DNA of 64,000 nt from G965207335 sp965222825. GTDB lineage: Bacteria; Pseudomonadota; Gammaproteobacteria; PS1; Pseudothioglobaceae. The stretch is from the NCBI GenBank assembly GCA_965222825.1, contig OZ244964.1, positions 310,001 to 374,000 on the forward strand, read 5' to 3'. Shown here piece after piece: positions 1 through 8,666 of this stretch. The notes below the pieces were generated by a model. That model saw nothing but the letters and a program-made list of their open reading frames with translations, searched no databases and was not told where the DNA came from. The position numbers and the translations under genes were made by a program. Position 1 is the first letter of the stretch. Every line of letters begins with the position of its first letter.

Positions 1-723
1 AGCACGCCCTGTAATAATATTTTCTATATTATCTTCTGCTAGTCTTTTTTGAATTGTTGCCTTTATACTATCAACAAAAATATTTCTATCATGTAAGTTA
101 TTTTTATTAATATATTTATCAATAACTTTATAGCGAAAAGGATATAATGTTTTAAAAGCAAGATCCTCTAACTCGTATTTAATATTACTTAACCCTAATC
201 TATTAGCTATAGGTGCGTGTAGTTCTAAGGTTTCTTTGGCTATTCTTATTTTTTTCTTAAAAGGTATTGCTGATATAGTTCTAACATTGTGTAGTCTATC
301 TGATAATTTAATTAAAATTACCCTAATATCAGCACTCATTGCCAAGAATAGCTTACGAAAATTTTCTGCTTGTTTTTCAATATCAGAGCTGTGGGGAATG
401 TTATCTAGTTTAGTAACTCCATCAACTATATTTGCTATATCTTTGCCAAAATCTTTTTTTATTTGTTGTTTAGATATTTTAGTATCTTCAATGCAGTCAT
501 GTAAAAGAGCCGAGCAAATAGTAGCAACATCAAGTTTTAACTCAGCTAAAATTGTTGCCACTTCAATAGGATGACAAATATAAGGCTCACCAGATATTCT
601 AAACTGTCCTTTGTGCCCTTTTTTTGCTATTTTATAAGCCTTATATATTTTTTCAATATCATTTTTTGACAAATAATTTGCAACTTTTTTTTCTAAAAAA
701 TTAATATTATTTTTACAATCCAT
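1..723 (-). CDS. spoT: Bifunctional (p)ppGpp synthetase/hydrolase, N-terminal part (cut by window edge)
   Basis: The reverse strand reads open from an ATG at 723 to the window edge (241 codons), so only the N-terminal part is present. It encodes the HD-type hydrolase domain of RelA/SpoT proteins. I see His51 in the segment YICHPIEV, the metal-binding pair His75-Asp76 in LLHDCIED, and the SDRLHNVRT segment that supplies a further metal-ligand Asp. Because these residues are intact, the protein should hydrolyse (p)ppGpp, which fits SpoT or Rel rather than a synthetase-only RelA. The synthetase, TGS and ACT domains would lie outside the window. The start faces away from bamD, with 80 nt between them. 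Family assignment is firm; the SpoT versus Rel name is inferred. Confidence 0.9.
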   Translation of the reverse strand, partial: MDCKNNINFLEKKVANYLSKNDIEKIYKAYKIAKKGHKGQFRISGEPYICHPIEVATILAELKLDVATICSALLHDCIEDTKISKQQIKKDFGKDIANIVDGVTKLDNIPHSSDIEKQAENFRKLFLAMSADIRVILIKLSDRLHNVRTISAIPFKKKIRIAKETLELHAPIANRLGLSNIKYELEDLAFKTLYPFRYKVIDKYINKNNLHDRNIFVDSIKATIQKRLAEDNIENIITGRA

Positions 724-803
724 ATAATTTACTTCAAATTTAGTATTATAAATTAAATATAGGTATAATCAAACCTGCAATTTTTATTTATAATTTTAGT
801 ATT

Positions 804-1562
804 GTGAAATTACTTTATTTATTTATTATAGCACTATTATATTTAACATCTTGTAATAGTGAAGAGGAAGATCCATATAAAAATTGGTCTCCTAAAAAAT
901 TTTATAACGAAGCTAAATTAGATATAGAAAATGGTGAATTGGAATCGGCCATTAAAAAATTACAAAAACTTCAAGCAGTATATCCAGCATCTAAGTTTTC
1001 TGCACAAGCTAAATTAGACATTGCCTATTCTTTATTTAAAAATAGTGAATATAGTAGAGCCATAGGGCAGTTAAACAGTTTTATTAACTTATACCCAAAT
1101 AGTCCATCTATAGATTATGCTTATTATATGAGGGGTATTATTTCAGAGGAAAAATCTAAATCTTTTTTAAATGATATTATTATTGATGATGCCCAAAAAA
1201 ATACTAAAGGCATTAAAGATTCCTTAGATTACTATAAATTATTAATTGAAAAATTTCCTAATAGTAAATATAGCAAAGAAGCATCTGGCAGATTAATAAG
1301 GTTACAAAATAAACTTTCTAAACATGAATTATTAGTTGCAAGTTTTTATTATCGTAAAAAAACCTATATAGCCTCAATAAATAGACTGCAATATTTAATT
1401 AGCAATTACCCTAGAACTACTTCTGTTCCTATTGCCTTAAAACTATTAGTGCGTATTTATGACACTATGCAAATTACACAATTAAAAAAAGATACTCAAA
1501 GAATCTTAGATGCTAGTTATCCAAATTACATTATAGACCTAGATAAAGAGTTAAATTTATGA
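804..1562 (+). CDS. bamD: Outer membrane assembly lipoprotein BamD
   Basis: Encodes 252 residues starting at a GTG. A short hydrophobic signal ends in the lipobox LTSC with the lipidated cysteine at residue 17. The rest is tetratricopeptide-like helical repeats, including the KFYNEAK segment and repeated YPxS turns typical of BamD. In the family it is the essential lipoprotein partner of BamA and folds beta-barrel proteins into the outer membrane. Length matches the usual 240-260 residues. The stop overlaps the next start as ATGA, so the MFS gene is probably translationally coupled. A TATAAT-like box at 774-779 lies about 25 nt upstream. Confidence 0.93.
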   Translation: MKLLYLFIIALLYLTSCNSEEEDPYKNWSPKKFYNEAKLDIENGELESAIKKLQKLQAVYPASKFSAQAKLDIAYSLFKNSEYSRAIGQLNSFINLYPNSPSIDYAYYMRGIISEEKSKSFLNDIIIDDAQKNTKGIKDSLDYYKLLIEKFPNSKYSKEASGRLIRLQNKLSKHELLVASFYYRKKTYIASINRLQYLISNYPRTTSVPIALKLLVRIYDTMQITQLKKDTQRILDASYPNYIIDLDKELNL

Positions 1563-2758
1563 ATGTTGTTGAACGCAATCATAGTTTAAAAATATCTGCT
1601 ATTATGGCAACTAGAATGCTAGGGCTGTTTATTTTATTTCCAATATTTAGTGTTTATGCTTATCAGTATAATGCAAGTCCTATTATGATTGGTGTTGTGC
1701 TGGGTGTTTACGGCATAACTCAGGCTATGTTGCAAATACCGTTTGGTTATTTATCCGATAAATATGGTCGTAAGCCATTAATAATTTTTGGGTTAATACT
1801 ATTTTTTCTAGGCAGTATTATAGCAGCACAAGCAGATGATATTATAACTTTAATAATAGGCAGAGCATTACAAGGTATGGGTGCTATATCTGCGGTATTA
1901 ATGGCAAGTGTAGCAGATTTTGTAGCTGAAGAAAATCTAGTAAAAGCAAATGCAATAATCGGTGTGCAGATTGGTTTTGCTTTTGTTTTAGCGATTATAA
2001 TATCACCTAGCCTTAGCTTTTATATATCATTATCAGGGATATTTTATTTTATTGCTATACTAGCCTTAATAGCTTTAATTATTGCTATAAAAACACCTGA
2101 TAATAAAACAATAATAAAATATTATCCTATATCTTGGCTTAGTATAAAAGATGTGCTATCAAAAAAATTAGCACCAATATATTTAAGTATTTATTTATTG
2201 CATTTAATTTTAAGTGCTAATTTTGTAGCATTACCTATTATTATTGTCTCACAAATCCCATTGCAAGATAATTGGCATATTTATTTACCAGTTATGTTAA
2301 TTGCGTTTGTTTTTATGCTACCTTTTATTATTATTGCTAATAAATACCATAAGATGCCTGTAATACTGATAACTAGCATTGCTGTCTTATCAATAATAGA
2401 ATTTTTATTTTATAAGTTTTCCCAACCTAGTCTAATGAATATTGTAATATTATTGTCAATATTTTTTATATTCTTTAATGTATTAGAAGCAAGTTTGCCT
2501 TCTTTGGTGGCAAAATTTGCCAAAAAAAACAAAAAAGGCATATCTATGGGAGTATTTAGCACTGCACAATTTTTAGGGGTATTTTCTGGTGCGTTATTAG
2601 GTGGTTTAGTATATGCTAAATACCAGTTAAATACTATATTTTTATTTTTAGCTATTATTGCATTAGTTTGGGCAATAGTTATATTTTTATTAAAAAACTT
2701 TATAAAAGAAAAAACTAATTATAATAGTAATAATAGCATTTATAATAAAGGAGACTAA
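1559..2758 (+). CDS. Major facilitator superfamily transporter (YajR-like)
   Basis: Encodes 399 residues with about 12 predicted membrane helices. The MFS signature between helices 2 and 3 is visible as GYLSDKYGRKP, and helix 4 carries the RALQGMGA motif. This pattern and the N-terminal sequence resemble YajR-type drug-proton antiporters, but the C-terminal YAM domain of E. coli YajR is missing. The substrate cannot be read from sequence. It overlaps bamD by 4 nt and is followed directly by ssb, whose ribosome-binding site lies inside this gene's last codons. An MFS gene just before ssb is a common proteobacterial arrangement. Confidence 0.85.
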   Translation: MNVVERNHSLKISAIMATRMLGLFILFPIFSVYAYQYNASPIMIGVVLGVYGITQAMLQIPFGYLSDKYGRKPLIIFGLILFFLGSIIAAQADDIITLIIGRALQGMGAISAVLMASVADFVAEENLVKANAIIGVQIGFAFVLAIIISPSLSFYISLSGIFYFIAILALIALIIAIKTPDNKTIIKYYPISWLSIKDVLSKKLAPIYLSIYLLHLILSANFVALPIIIVSQIPLQDNWHIYLPVMLIAFVFMLPFIIIANKYHKMPVILITSIAVLSIIEFLFYKFSQPSLMNIVILLSIFFIFFNVLEASLPSLVAKFAKKNKKGISMGVFSTAQFLGVFSGALLGGLVYAKYQLNTIFLFLAIIALVWAIVIFLLKNFIKEKTNYNSNNSIYNKGD

Positions 2759-3235
2759 ATGTCTGGCATAAATAAAGTAATACTAATAGGTAATCTAGGT
2801 AATGATATTGAAATAAAATATTCTCAAAGCGGGCAAGCGATTGTTAATTTATCTATTGCCACAAGTGAAAGTTGGACTGATAGAAATACTGGACAAAAAC
2901 AAGAGCATACAGAATGGCACAGAGTTACTTTATTTGGTAAATTAGCAGAAATTGCTAATCAATACCTACACAAAGGCTCTAAGGTGTATGTTGAGGGCAA
3001 GTTACAAACTAGAAAGTGGCAAGATGATAAAGGTAATGATAGATATTCAACAGACATAATAGTTAGTGGCTTTAATGGAACTCTACAAATGCTAGATAAA
3101 AAAGACCTTAGTAGTAGTAATTATAACGACAATAACACACAAACTACTACAAATAATAATAAAAAAGAAGTAGCCACGAAACAAGTAGAAACGACCACAG
3201 AGCCCGATGATTTTGAGGACGATATACCATTTTAA
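2759..3235 (+). CDS. ssb: Single-stranded DNA-binding protein
   Basis: Encodes 158 residues. The N-terminal OB-fold (about residues 1-110) contains the conserved [10 protein letters not shown] start, [16 protein letters not shown] and [15 protein letters not shown] segments. A low-complexity Asn/Thr/Lys linker follows. The last residues are the acidic tip DDFEDDIPF, which recruits replication and repair proteins in this family. The start is chosen because GGAG lies 6 nt upstream of the ATG. It begins on the base after the MFS stop codon, so the two are probably cotranscribed. Confidence 0.97.
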   Translation: MSGINKVILIGNLGNDIEIKYSQSGQAIVNLSIATSESWTDRNTGQKQEHTEWHRVTLFGKLAEIANQYLHKGSKVYVEGKLQTRKWQDDKGNDRYSTDIIVSGFNGTLQMLDKKDLSSSNYNDNNTQTTTNNNKKEVATKQVETTTEPDDFEDDIPF

Positions 3236-3265
3236 TAGTTATATAACTTCAAGTAATGGTATTAT

Positions 3266-3739
3266 TTATCTTATAGAATGATAAGCATGACAAATAGCCC
3301 CAGCTAGTGCATCTGAGGCGTCAATTTGTGGATTTTTTTCTAATTTAAGTAGTTTTTTTACCATAAATAATACTTGTTTTTTATCAGCATGTCCCCTACC
3401 CACTACGGTTTTTTTTATTCTATTAGCACTGTATTCAATAACAGCAATATTGTTATAACCAACTGCACTAATAATAGCACCTCTAGCATGCCCTAGCTTT
3501 ATAGCTGCATCAGGATTAGGTCTATCAGGACGCATAAAAACCTTTTCTACAACAACAATATCAGGTTTATGTAGTTTAGATATTTGTAAAACACTAGCAA
3601 AAATTATATTTATCTTTGTAGTAATATCGCCTTTAGTTCTTATACAACCACTGTTTTTATAACTAAAATTTAATTTATCAGCCTCAATAACACCAAATCC
3701 TGTATTATTAATACCTGGGTCTATACCTAATATTATCAT
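3266..3739 (-). CDS. ruvC: Crossover junction endodeoxyribonuclease RuvC
   Basis: Encodes 157 residues, close to the usual 160-175. The four-acid RNase H-like active site is visible: Asp7 in ILGIDPG, Glu in VVVEKVF, and the Asp pair in the C-terminal IDASDALAGAICHA segment. RuvC resolves Holliday junctions, cutting with RuvAB. In many proteobacteria ruvC sits with ruvA and ruvB; here ruvA is almost 49 kb away and ruvB is not in the window. It converges on ssb, with 30 nt between the two stops. Confidence 0.95.
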   Translation of the reverse strand: MIILGIDPGINNTGFGVIEADKLNFSYKNSGCIRTKGDITTKINIIFASVLQISKLHKPDIVVVEKVFMRPDRPNPDAAIKLGHARGAIISAVGYNNIAVIEYSANRIKKTVVGRGHADKKQVLFMVKKLLKLEKNPQIDASDALAGAICHAYHSIR

Positions 3740-3792
3740 AACAATAAATTTATACTAAATTTTTAAATAAATATACTTTTTATTTATTACAT

Positions 3793-3825
3793 TTGACATT
3801 ATTTTAATCATTTTAGTGTTATAAT
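3793..3825 (+). promoter_or_regulatory. Candidate promoter of the thioredoxin gene at 3849
   Basis: An extended -10 element, TGTTATAAT, occupies 3817-3825. A consensus TTGACA lies upstream at 3793-3798. The spacer of 21 nt is longer than the ideal 17, so the extended -10 may carry most of the activity. Transcription would start about 15-20 nt before the ATG at 3849. Confidence 0.5.
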
Positions 3826-3848
3826 ATAATTTTTTTCTTGGATTAAGT

Positions 3849-4217
3849 ATGGCTGTTATAGAGATTAACAAAGATAATTTTGACAAAACTATTACAGAAA
3901 ATAACATAGTAATAGTTGATTTTTGGGCAACTTGGTGCGGTCCTTGTAAAGGCTTTGCACCAGTTTATGAAGAAGTATCTAATGATTTTAGTAATATAGT
4001 ATTTGCTAAGGTTAATACTGAGGATGAGCAAGAGTTAGCTACTAATTTTCAAATTCGTTCAATCCCTACCTTAATGATTTTTAAAGAACAGATTGCTATT
4101 TTTTCACAAGCAGGTGCTTTGACAAAACCTGATTTAGAAGACATACTTAATAAGGCCAAAGAAGTAGATATGGATGTGGTTCGTAGTGAACTTGAACAAG
4201 AAAAAGCCACTAAATAG
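3849..4217 (+). CDS. Thioredoxin-family protein
   Basis: Encodes 122 residues with a complete thioredoxin fold and the redox site WCGPCK around residues 29-34, followed by the cis-proline segment SIPTLMIF. It has a C-terminal charged extension of about 15 residues compared with the canonical thioredoxin at 18.6-18.9 kb. It lacks a signal peptide and so is cytoplasmic. It stands alone between ruvC and a RiPP precursor. It could be a second general disulfide reductase or serve a dedicated partner; the sequence does not decide. A link to the Cys-containing RiPP next door is only positional. Confidence 0.9.
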   Translation: MAVIEINKDNFDKTITENNIVIVDFWATWCGPCKGFAPVYEEVSNDFSNIVFAKVNTEDEQELATNFQIRSIPTLMIFKEQIAIFSQAGALTKPDLEDILNKAKEVDMDVVRSELEQEKATK

Positions 4218-4297
4218 CAAGCCATATTAAAAAACACCCTACTTCCTTGCTTACTTAATTAATATATAATATTTATAAATAAAATTGTAATATTCTC

Positions 4298-4627
4298 TTA
4301 TTTTATTATGGGTAAGTCAACATTAATACCAGCATCAACAGTCCCATAACTACCTGCACTACCCAAAGTGCCAACACAAGTGCAAACTGTGCCAACAGAT
4401 CCAGCAGTAAATACGGTGCTAACTAAGACATTACCAGCAGCTGATATATTAGATAAATCAACATTACTTTGTTGTGGAATAACAAAATAAGTTACATATT
4501 TAGTTGATTCAACAGCTTTATATTCAATATCTTCAATCATATCATATGATATTTCTCTTAGTGCCTTCTTAGGATTTGCGATAAATTTAGAACGAAATTT
4601 TCTATCATGTAGTTTATTTTTAGCCAT
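4298..4627 (-). CDS. RiPP precursor peptide with NHLP-type leader and Val/Gly/Thr-rich core (proteusin-like)
   Basis: Encodes 109 residues. Residues 5-52 match the nitrile-hydratase-like leader peptide pattern of proteusin and NHLP-class precursors: D-x-x-FRSKFIANPKKAL at the start, then a Tyr/Val strand ending YFVIP. The leader ends in Ala-Ala-Gly at residues 63-65, a plausible cleavage site for a peptidase-containing exporter. The predicted 44-residue core (66-109) is built of Val, Gly, Thr, Ser and Ala, has cysteines at 82 and 84, and ends INVDLPIIK. This composition resembles proteusin cores. AAGGAA lies just upstream of the ATG. The precursor at 32.3 kb has the same leader length and cleavage motif. 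No cyclase, epimerase, radical-SAM maturase or exporter is nearby, so maturation must be encoded elsewhere or be lost. Family call is firm; the product type is inferred. Confidence 0.8.
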   Translation of the reverse strand: MAKNKLHDRKFRSKFIANPKKALREISYDMIEDIEYKAVESTKYVTYFVIPQQSNVDLSNISAAGNVLVSTVFTAGSVGTVCTCVGTLGSAGSYGTVDAGINVDLPIIK

Positions 4628-4647
4628 TTTTTTCCTTGTTTATAAAA

Positions 4648-4716
4648 ACAAACATAATATAATTACTATTTTAGCAATAAAAATTTATATAACAAATATA
4701 TAGTTTAACTGTTGCA
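4648..4716 (-). promoter_or_regulatory. Conserved upstream block shared by the two RiPP precursors (copy 1)
   Basis: This stretch lies 21-89 nt upstream of the precursor start and is nearly identical to 32576-32649 upstream of the second precursor. Shared parts include the imperfect palindrome TTGCTAAAATAGTAA (reverse strand), a TATATTATG box that could be a -10, the A/T-rich ATATATAGTTTAACTG segment and GTTGCA. Neighbouring sequence outside the block differs between the copies, as expected for a retained promoter/operator. Exact promoter hexamers cannot be fixed because a 5-nt indel separates the copies. Confidence 0.6.
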
Positions 4717-4745
4717 GTCGGTTATTATAACATTTAAGGAACCTC

Positions 4746-4773
4746 TGCGTTAAATAAGAAACTTATAGACGCA
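4746..4773. other. Short interrupted stem-loop
   Basis: TGCGT and ACGCA flank an inner ATAAG-AAA-CTTAT hairpin, giving a two-part stem between the glyS/PGPGW operon end and the first RiPP promoter. No T-run follows on either strand, so it is not a clear intrinsic terminator. Confidence 0.35.
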
Positions 4774-4792
4774 TAAGGCTTACTACTAAACT

Positions 4793-5182
4793 TTAATTAT
4801 CTTTTATAAAAGTATCTTTATAAAATTTTGCTCTAATCCAATTAAGAGTATTAAATAAAATATCATTTTTTATTAATTGTAATTCTAATTTTCTTTTGTA
4901 TGGAAAACGCATAATAAATATAGCAAATAAAATAGTAATTAAACCTTGTCCAGGGGTAAATAACATAATAAAACCTAATAATAATAATATTAATCCAATA
5001 CTATTTAATAGAATTATATATAAAATACTATGTTTTTTGGGGTTATAGTTATTAGTGAAATAATTACTTGGTATTAGGCAAATTAAATACGGTGTTAGTA
5101 TTATGGTTAGTATTAATAATAGTATGGATGCTATGCCTATATAGATAAAATAATTATGATATTGTGATAAAAAATCTAGCAC
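4793..5182 (-). CDS. Small PGPGW-family inner membrane protein
   Basis: Encodes 129 residues with three predicted membrane helices. The segment LGFIMLFTPGQGLITIL is a variant of the PGPGW signature (here PGQG) that defines a family of putative transmembrane proteins of unknown function. The GTG start overlaps the glyS stop as TAGTG, so expression is probably coupled to glyS. A basic, amphipathic C-terminal tail of about 35 residues follows the last helix. Function is unknown. Confidence 0.65.
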   Translation of the reverse strand: MLDFLSQYHNYFIYIGIASILLLILTIILTPYLICLIPSNYFTNNYNPKKHSILYIILLNSIGLILLLLGFIMLFTPGQGLITILFAIFIMRFPYKRKLELQLIKNDILFNTLNWIRAKFYKDTFIKDN

Positions 5183-7236
5183 TATAATTTAGCTATATCT
5201 GCTATTGATGTTAGTAGCCTATAAACCATAACTAACAAACCTATTCTAGCTTCTTTTAAGGCCTTATCATCAACATTAACCATTACTTGGGTAAAAAAGT
5301 CATTAGTAACAAGTTCTAAATCACAAAGGGCAAGCATTTTATCTTGGTAATTTTGGTATTTTTTAGTTTTTATATATTCTACTTTTTCTAATAAAGCTAA
5401 TTCTGCTTTACTGCTTAACAAACTTTTATTAGTACCAACAACTATATTGTTAATATTAGTATTAGGATAGTTATCTCTTAAAATATTAAATATGCGTTTA
5501 TTGAGGGTAATTAAATTGCTAGCTTGTTTTTTAGTGCTAAATTTTGCTACTGCTTGGACTCGTTTATCAAAGTCATATATAGAGCAATTATCATCTAAAA
5601 TAATAGCATTATAAATACTAGCACTAATGCCTAATTCTAGGTAATAAATTTTTAGGCGTTCAAAAATAAAATCAACAATATTATTTTTAACGATTTTAGT
5701 TTTTTTAACAAAGTCATTATGTAAATTTAAGGAAAAACTTATTAACTCAGATAAATTTAACTCTAATTTATAATCAATAATCATTCTAACCACACCTGCT
5801 GATAGTCTTCTTAGTGCATACGGATCCTTGCTTCCTGTTGGTATATTACCTGTTGCGTATATACCTACTATGGTGTCTAATTTATCAGCAATAGCAAGAA
5901 AAGATGCTGGTTTGCTATTTGGTAAATTATCGCCTGAGAATCTTGGCTTGTATTGCTCGCTAATAATATTGGCAACAAATTTATTTTCATTATCATTTAG
6001 TGCATAATAACCTCCCATTACCCCTTGTAATTTTGGTAGTTCAATTACCATATTGGAGACTAAGTCTGATTTTGATAATAAAGATGCTCTTAATAAATGT
6101 TTTTTATAGGTAGTATTTATAGCTAATTCATCAGATATATATGTTGTTAGTTTAACTAGCCTTTTAGTTTTATCATACATACTGCCTAAGGATTGCATAA
6201 ATAACACTGATTTTAAAGACTCTAACTTAGTCTCTAAACTAGTGTTTTTATCCTGTTGCCAAAAGAACTTACAATCTGCAAGTCTAGGTCTAATAACCCT
6301 TTCATTACCATCTATAATAATGCTAAGATTATTTATTGAGGTATTAGCAATGCCAATAAATAGTGCTTGTAATTTATGCTGTTTATCAAATACTGGAAAG
6401 TATTTTTGGTGTGATTCTATAGTTAAAATTAGTGCTTCTTTTGGAAGTTGTAAAAATTCTTTTGCAAAACTACCTAAAAAAGCTTGTGGACATTCTACTA
6501 ATGCACAAACCTCATTTAATAAACTATCACTTATATTAACTAATAAATTATTTTTATTTGCTAGAGATATTATTTGTTGTTTTATTAATTGTTTTCTAGT
6601 ATCAAAATTTAGGGTAATATTCAAACCTTGTATTGCCTGTTGATAATCGCTGGCTTTATTGATAGCTATTTTATTATTTTTAGTAAACCTTAAACCATAA
6701 GTATATCTATTACTACTTAAACCAAAAATATTAATAGCAATAATATCACTATCTAATAGGGCTAGCAACCATCTAATAGGACGACTAAAGCTATAATCAT
6801 TATTACCCCAACGCATAGCTCTATCTATTTTAATATCTGCTATTGAGTCTGCTACTATAATTGGTAATAAATCAGTGCTAGTTTTTTGTGCTTGTTTTAG
6901 AGTATAAGTGTAATATTTAGTATTATTAATATTTTTAATTACTAAATCATCAGCACTAATATTAGCAGATGAGGCAAACCCAGATATTGCTCTTTTATTG
7001 GTACCTACTTTTGGACCTTTTTTTGTTATTTCATTAAGTTTTTGTGCTGTTTGTAAGCCATTAACTAATACTGCTAGTCTTCTTGAGGTGCAAAATGTCT
7101 CAATACTATTATAACTTAGGTGGTATTTAGATATGTGTTTATTGATATTATTTTTTAATTGCAAACTTAAATCAAGCAACAATCTAGGTGGTAGTTCTTC
7201 ACAACCTATTTCTAATAAAAAATCTGCCTTAGACAC
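5182..7236 (-). CDS. glyS: Glycyl-tRNA synthetase beta subunit
   Basis: Encodes 684 residues, the normal length for the bacterial beta subunit (E. coli 689). It opens with the family start ADFLLEIGCEELPPR. It continues through tRNA-binding and HD-like middle regions (for example DKLDTIVGIYATGNIPTGSKDP) to a C-terminal anticodon-binding region containing the family DKRVQAVAKF segment. The alpha2beta2 enzyme charges tRNA-Gly and needs GlyQ for catalysis. glyQ is not beside it or anywhere in this window, although glyQS is usually a pair. Instead it sits 3 nt after a DUF2384 gene and overlaps a PGPGW gene. Confidence 0.95.
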   Translation of the reverse strand: MSKADFLLEIGCEELPPRLLLDLSLQLKNNINKHISKYHLSYNSIETFCTSRRLAVLVNGLQTAQKLNEITKKGPKVGTNKRAISGFASSANISADDLVIKNINNTKYYTYTLKQAQKTSTDLLPIIVADSIADIKIDRAMRWGNNDYSFSRPIRWLLALLDSDIIAINIFGLSSNRYTYGLRFTKNNKIAINKASDYQQAIQGLNITLNFDTRKQLIKQQIISLANKNNLLVNISDSLLNEVCALVECPQAFLGSFAKEFLQLPKEALILTIESHQKYFPVFDKQHKLQALFIGIANTSINNLSIIIDGNERVIRPRLADCKFFWQQDKNTSLETKLESLKSVLFMQSLGSMYDKTKRLVKLTTYISDELAINTTYKKHLLRASLLSKSDLVSNMVIELPKLQGVMGGYYALNDNENKFVANIISEQYKPRFSGDNLPNSKPASFLAIADKLDTIVGIYATGNIPTGSKDPYALRRLSAGVVRMIIDYKLELNLSELISFSLNLHNDFVKKTKIVKNNIVDFIFERLKIYYLELGISASIYNAIILDDNCSIYDFDKRVQAVAKFSTKKQASNLITLNKRIFNILRDNYPNTNINNIVVGTNKSLLSSKAELALLEKVEYIKTKKYQNYQDKMLALCDLELVTNDFFTQVMVNVDDKALKEARIGLLVMVYRLLTSIADIAKL

Positions 7237-7239
7237 CGT

Positions 7240-7644
7240 TTAGTCCTGCCAAGATTGTGTGCAATCCAAGAAATGCCAAATTCTTTTAATGCCAATATCA
7301 CCACTTAACATTAACTCTAACGGAGTTTTTTTATCAAATTTCTTCATAGGTCTTTTAAGCCATATTGAGCCGTAATTTCTATTAGCAGGATAAGTAGTTC
7401 CTAATGAGTCATATATTCCTAGTAATATCTCAGCACGGTTTAATGTATTTTGATTATAGTCAAATACCTTATCGCCATTTTTAAATAAATATAAGTTTTT
7501 AGTTTTAAAATCATTTGGTAGGGCTAATAGGGTAACTTTATCTTTATCACTAATATCCCAACTATCTAATATTGATATTAAAGATATTGTTAGAGTTTTT
7601 TTCTCTTGTTCACTTATTATGTTAATATCAAACATATTATTCAT
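7240..7644 (-). CDS. MbcA/ParS/Xre antitoxin-family (DUF2384) protein, orphan
   Basis: Encodes 134 residues. The C-terminal half (about 70-130) matches the antitoxin-type DUF2384 domain: RAEILLGIYDSL, a Y-x-x-x-WL-x-R-PMKKF segment and the TPLELMLSGDIGI motif. An N-terminal helical region of about 60 residues could be a degenerate Xre-like helix bundle. Such domains usually pair with a RES-domain toxin; none is encoded here, so a housekeeping or relic role is possible. The start overlaps the tolA stop by 8 nt; an alternative ATG at 7635 is possible. Confidence 0.7.
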   Translation of the reverse strand: MNNMFDINIISEQEKKTLTISLISILDSWDISDKDKVTLLALPNDFKTKNLYLFKNGDKVFDYNQNTLNRAEILLGIYDSLGTTYPANRNYGSIWLKRPMKKFDKKTPLELMLSGDIGIKRIWHFLDCTQSWQD

Positions 7645-8665
7645 TAATAAAATAAAACTCCACTATTGCATCAAATATATCATCAACTGCCGCCTTAGGT
7701 AATGGACTTGACTTATTTACAGCAGCTTTAATTGAGCGTTGAAAATCAGCAGACTTATTATTATCACAGTTAGTAATATTTACTGCTTTAACTACCCCCT
7801 GTGTTGTTTGTCTAACAAGCACTTTGCAACGCCAACCTTTCTCAAATGCTTTGCTATTACGCCAATTTTTTCTAACATGCACTTCAATTAAACCTTCATA
7901 ATTATCTTTTAATTTTTGTAATTGCTTATCAATTAATAGTTTATTTTCCTTTTGTTCTTCTGCTGTTGCCTCTCTTAACACACTAGATTTTATTTTATAT
8001 TCTTTGTATTTTTTAAGAGATTCTTTATAAGATTTTTCTAATGTCTGTTTTTCTAGTAGAATTTTTTTTCTCTCTATATCCGCATCTTTTGCTGCTCTCT
8101 CAGCTAATTTTTTCTTTGCTTCTGCTTTTTTGCGAGCTTTTTCTGCCAATTTTTTCCTTGTTTCTGCCTTTTTAGTGGCTTTTTCTACTGCTTTTTTCTT
8201 TGCTTCTGCTTTTTTACGAGCTTGCTCAGCTAGTTTTTTTCTTCTTTCTTCTTTTTTAACGGCTTGCTCAGCTAATTTTTTCCTTTTTTCTGCCTTTTTG
8301 CGAGCTTTTTCTGCTTTTAACCTTTTTGTTTGTGCAAGTTTTTTAGCTTTTTCAACTTTGCGTTTTTCAGATTTTAAATTTGCTAATTGTTTTTGCTCTT
8401 TTTTTAGTGCTAATTGTTTTTGTTTTTTAATGTTTACTAAGCGTTGGCGTTCTTGTTTAATTAGTTCAAAATCAACTGTAACTGCTTTGGCTATTTTGCT
8501 ATCTGTTTGTTTAGTTTTATAACTTGGTTTTTTTACTATTGGTTTCCATTCTGAACTGGTGTTATAAAAAATAACTAGTGATAAAACAATAATATGTAAC
8601 ACAACTGCAAAACTAAACGCAACTGGATATTTTTTTGCTATCAGGGGCAATTTAAAAAATCGCAT
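7637..8665 (-). CDS. tolA: TolA, periplasm-spanning energy transducer of the Tol-Pal system
   Basis: Encodes 342 residues. One membrane helix near residues 12-34 anchors it. A long helical domain of about 180 residues is built of repeated KKAEA/KKLAE units, predicted to be a coiled coil crossing the periplasm. The C-terminal globular domain (from about 255) contains RKNWRNSKAFEKGWRCKVLV and the two cysteines of the TolA III fold, which contacts TolB and Pal. In the Tol system TolQR use the proton gradient to drive TolA during outer membrane constriction. It follows tolR directly. Confidence 0.93.
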   Translation of the reverse strand: MRFFKLPLIAKKYPVAFSFAVVLHIIVLSLVIFYNTSSEWKPIVKKPSYKTKQTDSKIAKAVTVDFELIKQERQRLVNIKKQKQLALKKEQKQLANLKSEKRKVEKAKKLAQTKRLKAEKARKKAEKRKKLAEQAVKKEERRKKLAEQARKKAEAKKKAVEKATKKAETRKKLAEKARKKAEAKKKLAERAAKDADIERKKILLEKQTLEKSYKESLKKYKEYKIKSSVLREATAEEQKENKLLIDKQLQKLKDNYEGLIEVHVRKNWRNSKAFEKGWRCKVLVRQTTQGVVKAVNITNCDNNKSADFQRSIKAAVNKSSPLPKAAVDDIFDAIVEFYFINE

Positions 8666-8666
8666 A

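Noticed and set aside
3849..4217. Thioredoxin as a dedicated partner of the neighbouring Cys-containing RiPP
   Set aside because: Only adjacency supports it; the genes are convergent and have separate promoters, so I keep it as a general thioredoxin.
7240..7644. Toxin-antitoxin pair with the neighbouring gene
   Set aside because: Neither tolA nor glyS is a toxin; only the antitoxin-type domain is present.
8130..8522. Open frame antisense to tolA, Phe/Ala/Leu-rich
   Set aside because: It is the mirror of the Lys/Ala/Glu repeat codons of TolA.
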